A stretch of DNA of 33,313 bases from Lachnospiraceae bacterium (GCA_015057365.1 SVEN01000033.1:1-33313), one strand, 5' to 3'. Counted from the first letter of the stretch, positions 1 through 8,403 are shown. Numbers and translations: made by a program. The notes: generated by a model from the letters alone, not told the origin.

Positions 1-194
1 AGAACGAAAAGGTTATCTCCGGTCTCAAGAGAATTTCCAAGCCGGGTCTGCGTGTATACGCAAATGCGGAGGAGCTTCCGAAGGTACTTGGCGGTCTTGG
101 TATTGCTATCGTATCCACCAACAAGGGTGTGCTTACCGATAAGGAAGCAAGAAAGGCTAACGTTGGCGGCGAAGTTTTAGCTTTCGTTTGGTAA
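1..194 (+). CDS. rpsH: 30S ribosomal protein S8 (C-terminal part)
   Basis: The reading frame is open from base 3 to the TAA at 192-194 and encodes the last 63 residues of S8. It ends with the family's typical tail: [25 protein letters not shown], then [10 protein letters not shown]8 is a 30S assembly protein that binds helix 21 of 16S rRNA and, in bacteria where this has been studied, represses the spc operon. The 5' end lies outside the window. It is followed by rplF after an unusually long, hairpin-rich 153-nt gap. Assignment is certain; only the N-terminus is missing. Confidence 0.97.
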   Translation, partial: NEKVISGLKRISKPGLRVYANAEELPKVLGGLGIAIVSTNKGVLTDKEARKANVGGEVLAFVW

Positions 195-232
195 TTACAA
201 AGATGCATGGAAAGGAAGTCTGTCAGAGCAAG

Positions 233-320
233 TGCTCTTAAGAGCATGAGGTGATGCGGATACTCTTTTCTGAGGAGACCCGGTAGGGTCAGGAAGTGTG
301 TGAGACACTCACCGCTTTCC
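233..320 (+). promoter_or_regulatory. Hairpin-rich leader between rpsH and rplF
   Basis: This 153-nt gap is long for adjacent spc genes and holds three inverted repeats in a row. They are a perfect 14-nt palindrome TGCTCTTAAGAGCA (233-246), a GACCC-GGTA-GGGTC hairpin (277-290), and a two-part hairpin at 292-320. The last has GGAAG paired to TTTCC, a 3x3 internal loop, then GTGAG-ACA-CTCAC. It ends 14 nt before the rplF ribosome binding site (AGGAGG, 335-340). There is no T-run, so it is not a terminator. A role in mRNA processing or ribosomal-protein autoregulation is inferred. Confidence 0.45.
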
Positions 321-347
321 ACATTCATAAATTTAGGAGGTACGGGC

Positions 348-890
348 ATGTCACGTATAGGTAGAATGCCAATCGCCATCCCGGCAGGTGTAACTGTCGA
401 TGTGGCAGAAAATAACAAGGTTACCGTTAAGGGACCGAAGGGTACTCTTGAGAGAGTGTTAGCCCCGGAAATGGAAATCAAGGTAGAGGGTTCTGAAATC
501 GTTGTTAACAGACCGAATGACTTAAAGAGAATGAAGTCTCTTCACGGTTTGACCAGAACGCTTATCAACAACATGGTAGTCGGTGTTACCAATGGCTACG
601 AGAAGGTTCTCGAAGTTAACGGTGTCGGCTACAGAGCAGCAAAGTCCGGTAAGGAACTTACCTTAACTCTCGGATATTCTCATCCGGTAGTTATGGTTGA
701 TCCGGAAGGTGTTGAGACCGTTCTCGACGGCCAGAACAAGATTACCGTTAAGGGTATTGATAAAGAGAAGGTTGGTCAGTACGCAGCAGAAATCAGAGAT
801 AAGAGAAGACCGGAGCCGTATAAGGGCAAGGGTATCAAGTATGCTGATGAGACCATCAGACGTAAAGTCGGTAAGACCGGTAAGAAGTAA
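348..890 (+). CDS. rplF: 50S ribosomal protein L6
   Basis: The product is 180 aa, the usual length for L6, a two-domain protein that binds 23S rRNA near the factor-binding site. It begins [15 protein letters not shown] and carries the family signature GYSHPV near residue 95 and [13 protein letters not shown] near residues 150-165. A longer in-frame start exists at 300. ATG 348 is chosen because AGGAGG (335-340) sits 7 nt upstream of it and the protein then starts where L6 homologues start. It is followed by rplR after an 18-nt gap. Confidence 0.97.
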   Translation: MSRIGRMPIAIPAGVTVDVAENNKVTVKGPKGTLERVLAPEMEIKVEGSEIVVNRPNDLKRMKSLHGLTRTLINNMVVGVTNGYEKVLEVNGVGYRAAKSGKELTLTLGYSHPVVMVDPEGVETVLDGQNKITVKGIDKEKVGQYAAEIRDKRRPEPYKGKGIKYADETIRRKVGKTGKK

Positions 891-908
891 AAGGAGGAAT
901 GAAAGAAT

Positions 909-1277
909 ATGGTTAGCAAAGAGTCTAGATCTAAAGTTCGCGTAAAGAAGCATATGAAGATTCGTAATCGTTTCTCCGGTACCGCAGAAAGACCGCGTTT
1001 GGCAGTATTCAGAAGTAATAATCATATGTATGCGCAGATTATTGATGATACCGTTGGTAACACTCTTGTAGCAGCTTCCACCCTGGATAAGGATGTAAAG
1101 GCTGAGCTTGAGAAGACGAATGATGTTGCAGCAGCAGCAAAGCTCGGAACTGTTATCGCAAAGAAGGCACTTGAGAAGGGAATCACTACCGTTGTTTACG
1201 ACCGTGGCGGTTTCGTATATCAGGGCAAGGTTAAGGCACTTGCTGAGGCAGCAAGAGAAGCCGGCTTAGAATTCTAA
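909..1277 (+). CDS. rplR: 50S ribosomal protein L18
   Basis: The product is 122 aa, normal for bacterial L18, which binds 5S rRNA together with L5 and anchors it in the central protuberance. Visible signatures are the basic N-terminus, [19 protein letters not shown] near residues 21-39, and the C-terminal [30 protein letters not shown] (891-897) precedes the ATG. It lies in the canonical order rplF-rplR-rpsE with short gaps and is certainly cotranscribed. Confidence 0.97.
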   Translation: MVSKESRSKVRVKKHMKIRNRFSGTAERPRLAVFRSNNHMYAQIIDDTVGNTLVAASTLDKDVKAELEKTNDVAAAAKLGTVIAKKALEKGITTVVYDRGGFVYQGKVKALAEAAREAGLEF

Positions 1278-1291
1278 TCAGGAGGGAAAAC

Positions 1292-1795
1292 ATGAGACGT
1301 ACAATCGTTGATGCCAGCAATTTGGAATTAGAAGATAAATTAGTCAGCCTCAAGCGCGTTACCAAGGTTGTAAAGGGTGGTCGTAACTTCCGTTTCGCAG
1401 CACTTGTTGTTGTAGGAGACAGAAACGGTCACGTTGGTGCAGGTCTTGGTAAGGCAAGCGAAGTTCCGGAAGCAATCCGGAAGGCAAAAGAGGATGCAAA
1501 GAAGAACATCATCGAGCTTCCGCTTGATGAGAACGGTTCCGTACCGCATGACTACCTTGGTAAGTTCGGTAGCGCTTCTGTATTGTTAAAGCGTAGCCCG
1601 GAAGGTACCGGTATCATCGCAGGCGGTCCGGCACGTAACGTGCTTGAACTTGCAGGATTTAAGAACATCCGTACTAAGTCCCTTGGTTCAAACAACAAGC
1701 AGAACGTAGTTCTTGCAACAATCAACGGATTAAGCCAGTTGAAGACTCCGGAGCAGGTAGCTGCACTCCGCGGTATTTCCGTAGATCAGCTGTAA
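1292..1795 (+). CDS. rpsE: 30S ribosomal protein S5
   Basis: The product is 167 aa and has the S5 double-stranded-RNA-binding N-domain, seen as [19 protein letters not shown], followed by GNGHVGAG-like [14 protein letters not shown]. The C-terminal domain is seen as [20 protein letters not shown] and [10 protein letters not shown]5 takes part in 30S assembly and decoding accuracy. The start follows AGGAGG at 1281-1286, and the gap to rplR is 14 nt. Confidence 0.97.
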   Translation: MRRTIVDASNLELEDKLVSLKRVTKVVKGGRNFRFAALVVVGDRNGHVGAGLGKASEVPEAIRKAKEDAKKNIIELPLDENGSVPHDYLGKFGSASVLLKRSPEGTGIIAGGPARNVLELAGFKNIRTKSLGSNNKQNVVLATINGLSQLKTPEQVAALRGISVDQL

Positions 1796-1827
1796 GACAT
1801 ATCTAAATTTCACGGAGGTGTTTAAAA

Positions 1828-2010
1828 ATGGCAGATAAATTAAAGATTACTTTAATTAAGTCTACAATCGGTGCTGTTCCGAAGAATAAGGCAACCGTAG
1901 AAGCTATGGGCTTAAAGAAGATCGGTAAGTCCGTTGAAATGCCTAACAATGAAGCTACCAAGGGTATGATTCAGCAGGTTAGACATTTAGTAAAGGTGGA
2001 AGAAATTTAA
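1828..2010 (+). CDS. rpmD: 50S ribosomal protein L30
   Basis: A short 60-aa protein matching bacterial L30 in size and sequence. The body reads [28 protein letters not shown] and ends in a stretch of the [13 protein letters not shown] type. L30 binds 23S rRNA on the 50S surface. GGAGGTG (1815-1821) gives a strong ribosome binding site. The position between rpsE and rplO is canonical. Confidence 0.96.
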   Translation: MADKLKITLIKSTIGAVPKNKATVEAMGLKKIGKSVEMPNNEATKGMIQQVRHLVKVEEI

Positions 2011-2026
2011 AAGGAGGTGTAACACG

Positions 2027-2467
2027 ATGAATTTATCAGAATTAAGACCTGCAGATGGTTCTAAGCAGAGCGCAAATTTCAGACGTGGTCGTGGTCACGG
2101 TTCGGGAAACGGTAAGACCGCTGGTAAGGGTCATAAGGGTCAGAAGGCTCGTTCCGGAGCACCGAGAATCGGTTTCGAAGGTGGCCAGATGCCGTTATAC
2201 CGTAGACTTCCGAAGAGAGGTTTCCATAACAGAAACACGCAGGAGATCATTACGATCAATGTTAGTATGTTAAATAGATTTGAGGATGGAGCAGAGGTAA
2301 CCGTTGAGTCTTTGATGGAGATCGGTTTGGTTAGCAATCCGAAGGACGGCGTAAAGATTCTTGGAAACGGTGAACTTACCAAGAAGCTTGATGTTAAGGT
2401 TAACGCATTCAGTGAGAGTGCAGTTGAAAAGATTCAGGCTCTTGGTGGAAAAGCAGAGGTGGTATAA
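2027..2467 (+). CDS. rplO: 50S ribosomal protein L15
   Basis: The product is 146 aa. The Gly/Arg/Lys-rich N-terminal extension ([20 protein letters not shown]) and the [18 protein letters not shown] block are diagnostic for L15, a late-assembly 23S rRNA-binding protein. A Shine-Dalgarno AAGGAGGTG lies at 2011-2019. Its TAA (2465-2467) overlaps the secY ATG by one base, indicating translational coupling. Confidence 0.97.
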   Translation: MNLSELRPADGSKQSANFRRGRGHGSGNGKTAGKGHKGQKARSGAPRIGFEGGQMPLYRRLPKRGFHNRNTQEIITINVSMLNRFEDGAEVTVESLMEIGLVSNPKDGVKILGNGELTKKLDVKVNAFSESAVEKIQALGGKAEVV

Positions 2468-3795
2468 TGTTTGATACAGTCAAGAATGCATTCAAGGTAA
2501 AAGAAATTCGAAGCAAGCTGCTGTTCACGCTTCTGTGCCTGCTTATTGTAAGAATCGGATGTGCATTTCCGGTTCCGGGCATTGACCGCGACTACTTCCA
2601 GTTGTGGCTTGCACAGAAGGAAGGACTTGGATTCTTAGATACCTTAACCGGTGGATCCTTTTCCCAGATGTCCATTTTTGCACTGAATATTTCCCCGTAT
2701 ATTACTTCCTCCATTATCGTTCAGCTTCTGACCATCGTCTTCCCGAAGTTGGAAGAGATGCAGAAGGATGGCGAAACCGGAAAGAAGAAGATTGCAGAGA
2801 TTTCCCGTTACTTAACCATCGGTCTTGCAGTAGTTGAGTCTATTGCACTTATCATCGGTTTCGGTAACTCCGGTATTCTGGAAGGTGGTTTAACCTTCGG
2901 AAATGCGGTAATTATTACTGCTTCCTTCACCGCAGGTAGTGCATTCTTAATGTGGTTAGGTGAGCGTATTACCGAGAAGGGCGTGGGTAACGGTATCTCC
3001 ATGATTCTCTTAGTAAACATTGTAGCAAGCCTTCCGAACGACTTCTCCAACCTTGTGAAGAAGTTTGTAATTGCTCCGACGGCAGTTGTAAACAAGGTGC
3101 TCGGTGTGGTTGGCATTGCAGCAGTTGTTATCGTATTGGTTGTACTTGTTATCCTGTTACAGGATGCACAGAGAAAGATTCCGGTACAGTACGCAAAGAA
3201 GGTACAGGGAAGAAAGATGGTTGGCGGACAGGGTTCCTTCATTCCGTTAAAGGTAAATACCGCAGGTGTTATCCCGGTTATTTTCGCATCTTCCTTAATG
3301 AATACTCCGGTAATCATTATGTCCTTTATGGGCGTTAAGCCGGCGAGAGCACATTTCTGGCCGAAGATTGCATATTTACTTAGCTCCGATAAGTGGTTTA
3401 ATTTCAAGGATTTCGGTGAATTTAAGTACACATTGGGTGCTTTGGTTTATGTTGCATTACTTGTTATCTTCGCATATTTCTATACTTCCATTACCTTCAA
3501 TCCGATGGAAGTTGCAAATAACATGAAGAAGCAGGGTGGTTTCATTCCGGGTATCCGTCCGGGTAGACCGACTACCGAATATTTGTCGAAGGTGTTAAAT
3601 TACATCGTATTTATCGGTGCGGTTGCGCTTACTATCATCAGCTTAATCCCGATGATTTTCTCCGGCGCATTTGCGGCACAGGTAAGCTTCGGTGGAACAT
3701 CTATCATCATTATTGCAGGTGTTATTCTTGAAACCATTAAGCAGATTGACTCTCAGTTATTGGTTCGCCAGTACAAGGGATTCTTAAACGACTAA
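2467..3795 (+). CDS. secY: Protein translocase subunit SecY
   Basis: The product is 442 aa, standard for SecY, with about ten transmembrane segments. It forms the protein-conducting channel of the Sec translocon with SecE/SecG and works with SecA. Visible landmarks are the N-terminal [21 protein letters not shown], the plug region after FPVPGID, ITEKGVGNGISMI, the basic cytosolic loop RKIPVQYAKKVQGRK, and FIPGIRPGRPT. The start codon overlaps the rplO stop. It is followed by a hairpin and then adk, as in other Firmicutes. Confidence 0.98.
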   Translation: MFDTVKNAFKVKEIRSKLLFTLLCLLIVRIGCAFPVPGIDRDYFQLWLAQKEGLGFLDTLTGGSFSQMSIFALNISPYITSSIIVQLLTIVFPKLEEMQKDGETGKKKIAEISRYLTIGLAVVESIALIIGFGNSGILEGGLTFGNAVIITASFTAGSAFLMWLGERITEKGVGNGISMILLVNIVASLPNDFSNLVKKFVIAPTAVVNKVLGVVGIAAVVIVLVVLVILLQDAQRKIPVQYAKKVQGRKMVGGQGSFIPLKVNTAGVIPVIFASSLMNTPVIIMSFMGVKPARAHFWPKIAYLLSSDKWFNFKDFGEFKYTLGALVYVALLVIFAYFYTSITFNPMEVANNMKKQGGFIPGIRPGRPTTEYLSKVLNYIVFIGAVALTIISLIPMIFSGAFAAQVSFGGTSIIIIAGVILETIKQIDSQLLVRQYKGFLND

Positions 3796-3805
3796 CAAAC
3801 ACTTT

Positions 3806-3834
3806 ATAGGGTGGGACTCTTTGTTCCACCCTAT
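3806..3834 (+). promoter_or_regulatory. Strong hairpin between secY and adk, no T-tract
   Basis: An 11-bp inverted repeat (3806-3816 with 3824-3834, one G-T pair, 7-nt loop) starts 10 nt after the secY stop. The downstream sequence (GTTGGATATT) is not T-rich, so a Rho-independent terminator is unlikely. An RNA-processing or stability element that sets the secY/adk ratio is the likeliest role, by inference. Confidence 0.5.
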
Positions 3835-3891
3835 GTTGGATATTCGGAATATTTCTATTTAGGCAGTTTTGAGGAAGAATGGAGGCATGGC

Positions 3892-4533
3892 ATGAAGATT
3901 ATTATGTTAGGTGCTCCGGGTGCCGGCAAGGGTACCCAGGCAAAGCAGATTGCGGCAAAGTTCTCGATTCCGCACATTTCCACCGGAGATATCTTCCGTG
4001 CGAACATCAAGGCGAATACAGAGCTTGGCAAGAAGGCAAAAGAATATATGGATCAGGGTATGTTAGTACCGGATTCCTTAACCTTAGAGTTGATTATGGA
4101 CCGTTTTACCAATGCAGACTGCGCAAACGGTTATGTGTTGGACGGTTTCCCGAGAACCATTCCGCAGGCAGAAGCTTTAACGAAGGCTCTTGCGGATAAG
4201 GGAGAAAAGATTGATTTTGCAATCAATGTGGAAGTACCGGACGAGTCCATTGTAAATCGTATGTCCGGCAGACGTGCATGTCTGACCTGTGGTGCGACCT
4301 ATCACATCAAGTACAATGCTCCGGCAAAGGAAAACGTATGTGATACCTGTGGCGCAGAGCTTGTGCTTCGTGACGATGACAAGCCGGAGACCGTATTAAA
4401 GCGTCTCTCCGTATACCACGAGCAGACCCAGCCGCTCATCGACTACTACAAGAACGAGGGCGTTCTTCGTGAAGTAGACGGTACCCAGGACATGAACAAA
4501 GTGTTTGATGATATCCTTGCGATTTTGCAGTAA
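3892..4533 (+). CDS. adk: Adenylate kinase, zinc-binding LID type
   Basis: The product is 213 aa and interconverts ATP+AMP and 2 ADP in the cytosol. The P-loop [10 protein letters not shown] is at residues 7-16, the AMP-binding STGDIFR near 30, and GFPRT near 85. The LID carries two CxxC-type pairs (CLTCGATYH and CDTCGAE), the structural zinc site of Gram-positive long-form enzymes. An upstream in-frame start (3811) would add 27 residues outside the family. ATG 3892, preceded by GGAGG at 3881-3885, gives the normal [10 protein letters not shown] start. Confidence 0.97.
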   Translation: MKIIMLGAPGAGKGTQAKQIAAKFSIPHISTGDIFRANIKANTELGKKAKEYMDQGMLVPDSLTLELIMDRFTNADCANGYVLDGFPRTIPQAEALTKALADKGEKIDFAINVEVPDESIVNRMSGRRACLTCGATYHIKYNAPAKENVCDTCGAELVLRDDDKPETVLKRLSVYHEQTQPLIDYYKNEGVLREVDGTQDMNKVFDDILAILQ

Positions 4534-4547
4534 AGGAAGAGCAGATT

Positions 4548-5306
4548 ATGGCAGTATCAATTAAATCAGAGCGGGAAATAGAGTTGATGCGCGAGTCGGG
4601 AAGAATTCTTTCCATCGTGCATACCGAGCTTGCAAAAATGATAAAGCCGGGCATCAGTACCTTGGATATCGACAAACGTTGTTACGAAGTTATCCGCGAA
4701 TTCGGATGTATTCCGTCTTTCCTAAATTATCAGGGCTATCCGGCGTCTGTGTGCGTCTCCGTCAATGACGAGGTAGTACACGGCATCCCGAATAAGAACC
4801 GTATTTTAAAGGACGGAGACATTGTGAGTCTGGATGCGGGCGTTATTTACAAGGGCTATCATTCCGATGCGGCACGTACCGTGGCGGTCGGAGAGGTGAG
4901 CACCGAGTGGAAACGTCTTATGGATGTAACGAAACAATCCTTCTTTGAAGGAATCAAATATGCAAAGCCGGGATACCGGATCGGAGACATCTCCGGTGCG
5001 ATTCAGGATTATGCAGAATCTTTTGGCTATTCTTTGGTAAGAGAGCTGGTCGGACACGGGGTCGGTCGTGAGCTTCACGAGGATCCGCAGGTACCGAATT
5101 TCCGTACCAAGAGAAAGGGCATCCGCTTGGAGCCGGGTATGACCCTTGCCATCGAACCGATGGTCAATATGGGACATTACGACGTAAACTGGCTGGATGA
5201 CGGTTGGACGGTAGTGACCGCAGACGGTTCCCCGTCGGCACACTATGAAAATACGATACTGATAACTGACGGTGAGCCGGAGTTGCTTACCATAGAACGT
5301 GATTAG
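4548..5306 (+). CDS. map: Methionine aminopeptidase, type I
   Basis: The product is 252 aa, a pita-bread metalloprotease that removes the initiator Met from nascent proteins. The five metal ligands are all recognisable: Asp in SLDAG (~97), Asp in HSDAART (~108), His in GHGVGRELHEDP (~171), Glu in AIEPM (~204) and Glu in HYENTI (~235). It starts 14 nt after adk, the standard arrangement in Firmicutes, and leads into infA 16 nt later. Confidence 0.97.
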   Translation: MAVSIKSEREIELMRESGRILSIVHTELAKMIKPGISTLDIDKRCYEVIREFGCIPSFLNYQGYPASVCVSVNDEVVHGIPNKNRILKDGDIVSLDAGVIYKGYHSDAARTVAVGEVSTEWKRLMDVTKQSFFEGIKYAKPGYRIGDISGAIQDYAESFGYSLVRELVGHGVGRELHEDPQVPNFRTKRKGIRLEPGMTLAIEPMVNMGHYDVNWLDDGWTVVTADGSPSAHYENTILITDGEPELLTIERD

Positions 5307-5322
5307 ATTTTAAGGAGGACTT

Positions 5323-5541
5323 ATGTCGAAGACAGATGTTGTTGAAATTGAAGGAACTGTTGTAGAAAAGCTGCCGAACGCTATGTTCCAGGTAGAGCTT
5401 GAGAACGGACACCGCGTGCTTGCACACATCAGCGGTAAGCTCCGTATGAACTTCATCAAGATTGTACCGGGTGATAAGGTAACCTTAGAGCTTTCCCCGT
5501 ACGACTTGACCAAGGGAAGAATCATTTGGAGAGATAAGTAA
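5323..5541 (+). CDS. infA: Translation initiation factor IF-1
   Basis: The product is 72 aa, the exact family length, with a single OB-fold: [43 protein letters not shown], and the C-terminal [13 protein letters not shown]-1 occupies the ribosomal A site during initiation. AAGGAGG (5311-5317) is the ribosome binding site. In most Firmicutes rpmJ follows within about 100 nt. Here a terminator follows instead, and rpmJ lies about 27 kb away. Confidence 0.98.
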   Translation: MSKTDVVEIEGTVVEKLPNAMFQVELENGHRVLAHISGKLRMNFIKIVPGDKVTLELSPYDLTKGRIIWRDK

Positions 5542-5549
5542 GAGTTTGA

Positions 5550-5577
5550 GCCCTGCGCTTTGCGCGGGGCTTTCTTG
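5550..5577 (+). terminator. Intrinsic terminator after infA
   Basis: GCCCTGCGC (5550-5558) pairs with GCGCGGGGC (5562-5570) across a TTT loop: 9 bp with one G-T pair, followed by TTTCTT. It sits 9 nt after the infA stop and ends the spc transcript before the accessory region. Confidence 0.88.
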
Positions 5578-5584
5578 CGTGCAG

Positions 5585-5677
5585 GCGTGGCTTACTTCTT
5601 GCGAAATGCGTGTATTTATAAAATCATCCCTGCATTATTTTTAAGGTGACATTATGATTCGCAAGAAGTTGCCACGC
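5585..5677. repeat. Imperfect inverted repeat after infA
   Basis: Arms 5585-5605 (GCGTGGC...CTTGCGAA) and 5658-5677 (TTCGCAAG...GCCACGC) are complementary over about 20 bp with a one-base bulge, enclosing 52 nt. A small hairpin CTGCGC-AAAA-GCGCAG follows at 5697-5712. The element lies just downstream of the infA terminator, at the left edge of the accessory region. It could be a small MITE-like remnant or a structured RNA; the sequence alone does not decide. The rest of the intergenic stretch (5713-5800) shows nothing else beyond the candidate ORF and promoter listed separately. Confidence 0.5.
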
Positions 5678-5782
5678 TCAGGCATCGCATTTGTGTCTGC
5701 GCAAAAGCGCAGGGGAGCTGAGCCTGAGTTGAGCCAGAAGAATATAAAGCAAGTAAAGAAGACTATTTGTAAAGCATATTAA
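5654..5782 (+). CDS. Possible 42-aa basic small protein
   Basis: ATG 5654 is preceded by AAGGTGAC (5643-5650) at good spacing and opens a 42-codon frame to the TAA at 5780-5782. The product is rich in Lys and Arg (starts MIRKKLPRSG, ends KKTICKAY) and matches no family I recognise. The start lies inside the inverted repeat 5585-5677, so it could equally be a chance frame. Evidence is limited to the ribosome binding site and the open frame. Confidence 0.25.
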   Translation: MIRKKLPRSGIAFVSAQKRRGAEPELSQKNIKQVKKTICKAY

Positions 5783-5800
5783 AATAAATGTAAAATATAC

Positions 5801-5829
5801 TTGACAGAATGTCGCAATGATGATATGAT
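5801..5829 (+). promoter_or_regulatory. Sigma-A promoter for the 5870 gene
   Basis: TTGACA (5801-5806) and TATGAT (5824-5829) are separated by exactly 17 nt: a perfect -35 and a -10 with one mismatch. The membrane protein start lies 41 nt downstream. It probably drives 5870-7088 and perhaps the following genes. Confidence 0.8.
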
Positions 5830-5869
5830 GAATTTGCAATAAAGATTACAGATAAGTGAGGGAGAGTTT

Positions 5870-6892
5870 ATGAAGAAGAAAGTTATTGCATTTTCAGTTT
5901 TGGCAGTTATTGTAGCGTTTGTGGTGACGTTCCTGTTATGTAAGCCGAAGTACAACTATATGGTGGATTTTGAAGAGAACTTCGTCGTGGAGAACGGTGT
6001 GGCGCCGGAGGAGATGGAGTACGTCATCGTACTATCGGAGTACGGCGAGTATGTAATGGATGCGGAATGGAAGATTGAACCGGCTGGGATGCTGATGGCG
6101 TTAAGTATCGTGGATGAGACCGGAAAGGATGTCAATACTTTCAGTGCACATTGGATTGATATGAATTCGGGTGTTATGGAGCTACCGGCCGGTAAGTACA
6201 CCATGACATTGACACCGATTACAAGTGCAGAGCAGTGGAAAGCATATTTTGCGAAGTTTGATACATCAGAATGGGATGAGCCGGTAGAAGAGGGCGAGGA
6301 ACCGGAAATGGAGTTCGCAGACGGAGAGTATAGGTTTGATTTTTCATTTAAACTGGAAGAGCGTGGTTATCTAAATATTCAAGCAATTGCTTGTGTGCTG
6401 GGGGCAGTGATAGGAATTGCATTTTTTGTAATACTGCTTGCGATTGCTCAGAAGGATAACAGTTTGAAGCAGAATTACGATGAACGTCAGGAATTGCTTC
6501 GGGGAAGAGGGGCCAAGTACGGGTTGTACACTATGATGTTTCTGAATCTGGCACTGTTTCTGTTAGAGACGGCGGGAGTATGTTTGCCGGTGAGTACAGG
6601 TCTGGCGCTGTTCTTCAGCGTTCTTATCGGCGGTAGTGTATGGGCAGTATATTGTATTTGGAAAGATGCATATTTTGCGCTGAATCAGAAAGCAAATGTA
6701 TTTATAGGAGTATTTCTGGTGATGGGAGTCATTAATTTAATCATCGGTATCGATGCCTTTTTAGAAGGCGTAGCGTTTCAAAATAATCAATTCACTCTTC
6801 GCAGCTTGAATCTATTTTGTGCTATAATGGTGTTAGTGATATGCGGAGCTTTGATTTTAAAGAAGGTATGCAAGGACAGGGAGGAAGAGTAG
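5870..6892 (+). CDS. Polytopic membrane protein, partner of an XRE regulator
   Basis: The product is 340 aa with no family I can name. One N-terminal transmembrane segment (about residues 5-24) is followed by an acidic extracytoplasmic domain (about 30-165; a run rich in Glu and Pro near 135-145). About five transmembrane segments then fill 170-335. A short cytosolic loop carries YDERQELLRGRGAKYG, a motif common in small Firmicute membrane proteins paired with HTH regulators. The ribosome binding site GGGAGAG precedes ATG 5870. The stop is one base before the XRE gene, so the two are cotranscribed. Confidence 0.75.
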   Translation: MKKKVIAFSVLAVIVAFVVTFLLCKPKYNYMVDFEENFVVENGVAPEEMEYVIVLSEYGEYVMDAEWKIEPAGMLMALSIVDETGKDVNTFSAHWIDMNSGVMELPAGKYTMTLTPITSAEQWKAYFAKFDTSEWDEPVEEGEEPEMEFADGEYRFDFSFKLEERGYLNIQAIACVLGAVIGIAFFVILLAIAQKDNSLKQNYDERQELLRGRGAKYGLYTMMFLNLALFLLETAGVCLPVSTGLALFFSVLIGGSVWAVYCIWKDAYFALNQKANVFIGVFLVMGVINLIIGIDAFLEGVAFQNNQFTLRSLNLFCAIMVLVICGALILKKVCKDREEE

Positions 6893-6893
6893 C

Positions 6894-7088
6894 ATGAAGA
6901 ATCTGAAATTAAAATCTGCCCGGGCTGCCCTGGATTTGTCCCAACAGGAGCTGGCGGACAGAGTCGGCGTGTCGAGGCAGACCATCAATGCCATCGAAAA
7001 GGGCGATTATAATCCTACCATCCAGCTTTGCAAAAGTATCTGTAAGGTGTTAGGGAAGACTTTGGATGAACTGTTTTGGGATGAGTAA
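6894..7088 (+). CDS. Small XRE-family transcriptional regulator
   Basis: The product is 64 aa and consists of a single helix-turn-helix domain. LSQQELADRVGVSRQTINAIE covers the two DNA-contacting helices, and the tail reads LCKSICKVLGKTLDELFW. This minimal type commonly lies directly downstream of a multi-TM protein and is thought to control that pair. A GGGAGG at 6879-6884, inside the 3' end of the upstream gene, serves as ribosome binding site. DNA-binding is clear from sequence; the target is inferred from context. Confidence 0.9.
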   Translation: MKNLKLKSARAALDLSQQELADRVGVSRQTINAIEKGDYNPTIQLCKSICKVLGKTLDELFWDE

Positions 7089-7107
7089 AGAAGCGGAGGA
7101 GAACGCA

Positions 7108-7875
7108 ATGAAAACCGACTACCACATTCACACGGAGTTTTCCTGTGATTCGGAAGCTAAAATGGAGCAGTATGTGAAGCGGGCGTTGGAACGGGACATC
7201 CGGATGCTTTGTTTTACAGACCATGTGGACTTAAATCCGGACGACTATGGATACAACTATTACAATCCGGAAAAGTATTTTGAGGCGTTCCGTAAGGTAA
7301 AGGAACAGTACGGGGAACAGCTTACCATATGTTCCGGCATTGAGTTTGGTGAGCCGCATTTGTATGCAGATACTTTAAAGCGGTTGTCGGCCTATTCGTA
7401 TGATTTTATCATCGGGAGCATTCACTGGATCGGGAATATGTTTCCCTGTCAGAAGGTGCGGGAGCAGTATTCGGCAAAGGAGTTTTACACGCTGTACTGG
7501 AAGGAAGTATTAAGTACCGTGAAACAAGGCGGTTTTGATGCTCTGGGACATATTGATTTTCCGAAGCGGTACTACGGAGAAATCTATTACGTGGAGTCGG
7601 AGCTCAGAGAGATTTTTAACCGGTTGCTGGACAAGGATAGGATAATCGAGATTAACACATCTTCTCTTCGAAAAGGGCACAGCGAAACCATGCCGGGAAA
7701 GGATTTGCTGCAAATTTACGCGGACTGCGGCGGACGGTACGTTACCATCGGTTCCGATGCCCATGTAGAGCAGGATGTGGGAGCGGATTACGAGACGGCG
7801 AAGATGCTGGCGGAAGGGATTGGATTGCGTCAGGTGGTGTATCGGGAGAGGAAGAGAGTAGAGGTAGAATGGTAG
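7108..7875 (+). CDS. PHP-family histidinol-phosphatase-like hydrolase (HisJ type)
   Basis: The product is 255 aa. The N-terminus MKTDYHIHTEFSCDSE carries the HxH metal-binding motif of PHP phosphoesterases. Further likely ligands are in CFTDHVDL (~35), GIEFGEPH (~80), IGSIHW (~105), LGHIDFPKRY (~150) and IGSDAHV (~225). HisJ enzymes dephosphorylate histidinol phosphate, but no other his gene is nearby, so the true substrate is open. The start is ATG 7108 with GCGGAGGA at 7094-7101; a start at 7066 would overlap the XRE gene and add 14 residues not seen in the family. Confidence 0.85.
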   Translation: MKTDYHIHTEFSCDSEAKMEQYVKRALERDIRMLCFTDHVDLNPDDYGYNYYNPEKYFEAFRKVKEQYGEQLTICSGIEFGEPHLYADTLKRLSAYSYDFIIGSIHWIGNMFPCQKVREQYSAKEFYTLYWKEVLSTVKQGGFDALGHIDFPKRYYGEIYYVESELREIFNRLLDKDRIIEINTSSLRKGHSETMPGKDLLQIYADCGGRYVTIGSDAHVEQDVGADYETAKMLAEGIGLRQVVYRERKRVEVEW

Positions 7876-7909
7876 AGTAAAATAGAGAAGTATGTATAGG
7901 AGGAAACGC

Positions 7910-8347
7910 ATGGTCAGGGAAGTACAAGAAAAGGATTTAAACGGGCTACTGGAGTTATATTTGCACTTACATGAGGAATCGGTTCCGGAACTGACGGAGC
8001 ACTTAAGCAAAACTTGGCAGACCATACTGACAGATGAGAATCATCACATCATTGTAAAGGAAATCGACGGCAAGCTGGTGTCCTCCTGCGTATGTGTTAT
8101 TATACCGAATCTGACGAGAGGAATCAGACCTTACGCTTTTGTGGAGAATGTGGTAACTCATGGGGATTACCGCGGGAAGGGGTATGCTACGGAGTGCCTG
8201 AACTATGCGAAAACTCTTGCGGAGAAAGCGAACTGCTATAAGATGATGCTGCTCACCGGTTCGAAAAAGGAATCGACACTAAAGTTTTATGAGCGGGCAG
8301 GATATAACAGTAGCGATAAAACGGCATTTATTCAGTGGTTGGAGTGA
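7910..8347 (+). CDS. GNAT-family N-acetyltransferase
   Basis: The product is 145 aa, a single GNAT domain that transfers acetyl from acetyl-CoA to an unknown amine. The acetyl-CoA-binding motif A is seen as HGDYRGKGYATECL (~84-97), and the C-terminal motif B as STLKFYERAGYN. ATG 7910 is chosen because AGGAGG (7898-7903) sits 6 nt upstream; an alternative ATG at 7892 overlaps that site. It follows the PHP gene by 34 nt and is probably cotranscribed. Confidence 0.87.
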   Translation: MVREVQEKDLNGLLELYLHLHEESVPELTEHLSKTWQTILTDENHHIIVKEIDGKLVSSCVCVIIPNLTRGIRPYAFVENVVTHGDYRGKGYATECLNYAKTLAEKANCYKMMLLTGSKKESTLKFYERAGYNSSDKTAFIQWLE

Positions 8348-8368
8348 GGAAGGTATCAAAAAAACTAT

Positions 8369-8397
8369 TTATAATCCAAAATATAGTATGTTATAAT
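8369..8397 (+). promoter_or_regulatory. Promoter of the antitoxin RNA
   Basis: TTATAA (8369-8374), a 17-nt spacer and a perfect TATAAT (8392-8397). The expected start point is about 8404, at the conserved AAAGAGCAACC block of this antitoxin RNA type. Confidence 0.65.
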
Positions 8398-8403
8398 TAT
8401 ATT

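Noticed and set aside
2808-3431. 207-aa open frame on the - strand opposite secY
   Set aside because: Antisense shadow of a certain, highly conserved gene.
7108-7875. Naming the PHP gene hisK/hisJ outright
   Set aside because: Motifs support the PHP superfamily, but no histidine genes are near and substrate cannot be read from sequence.
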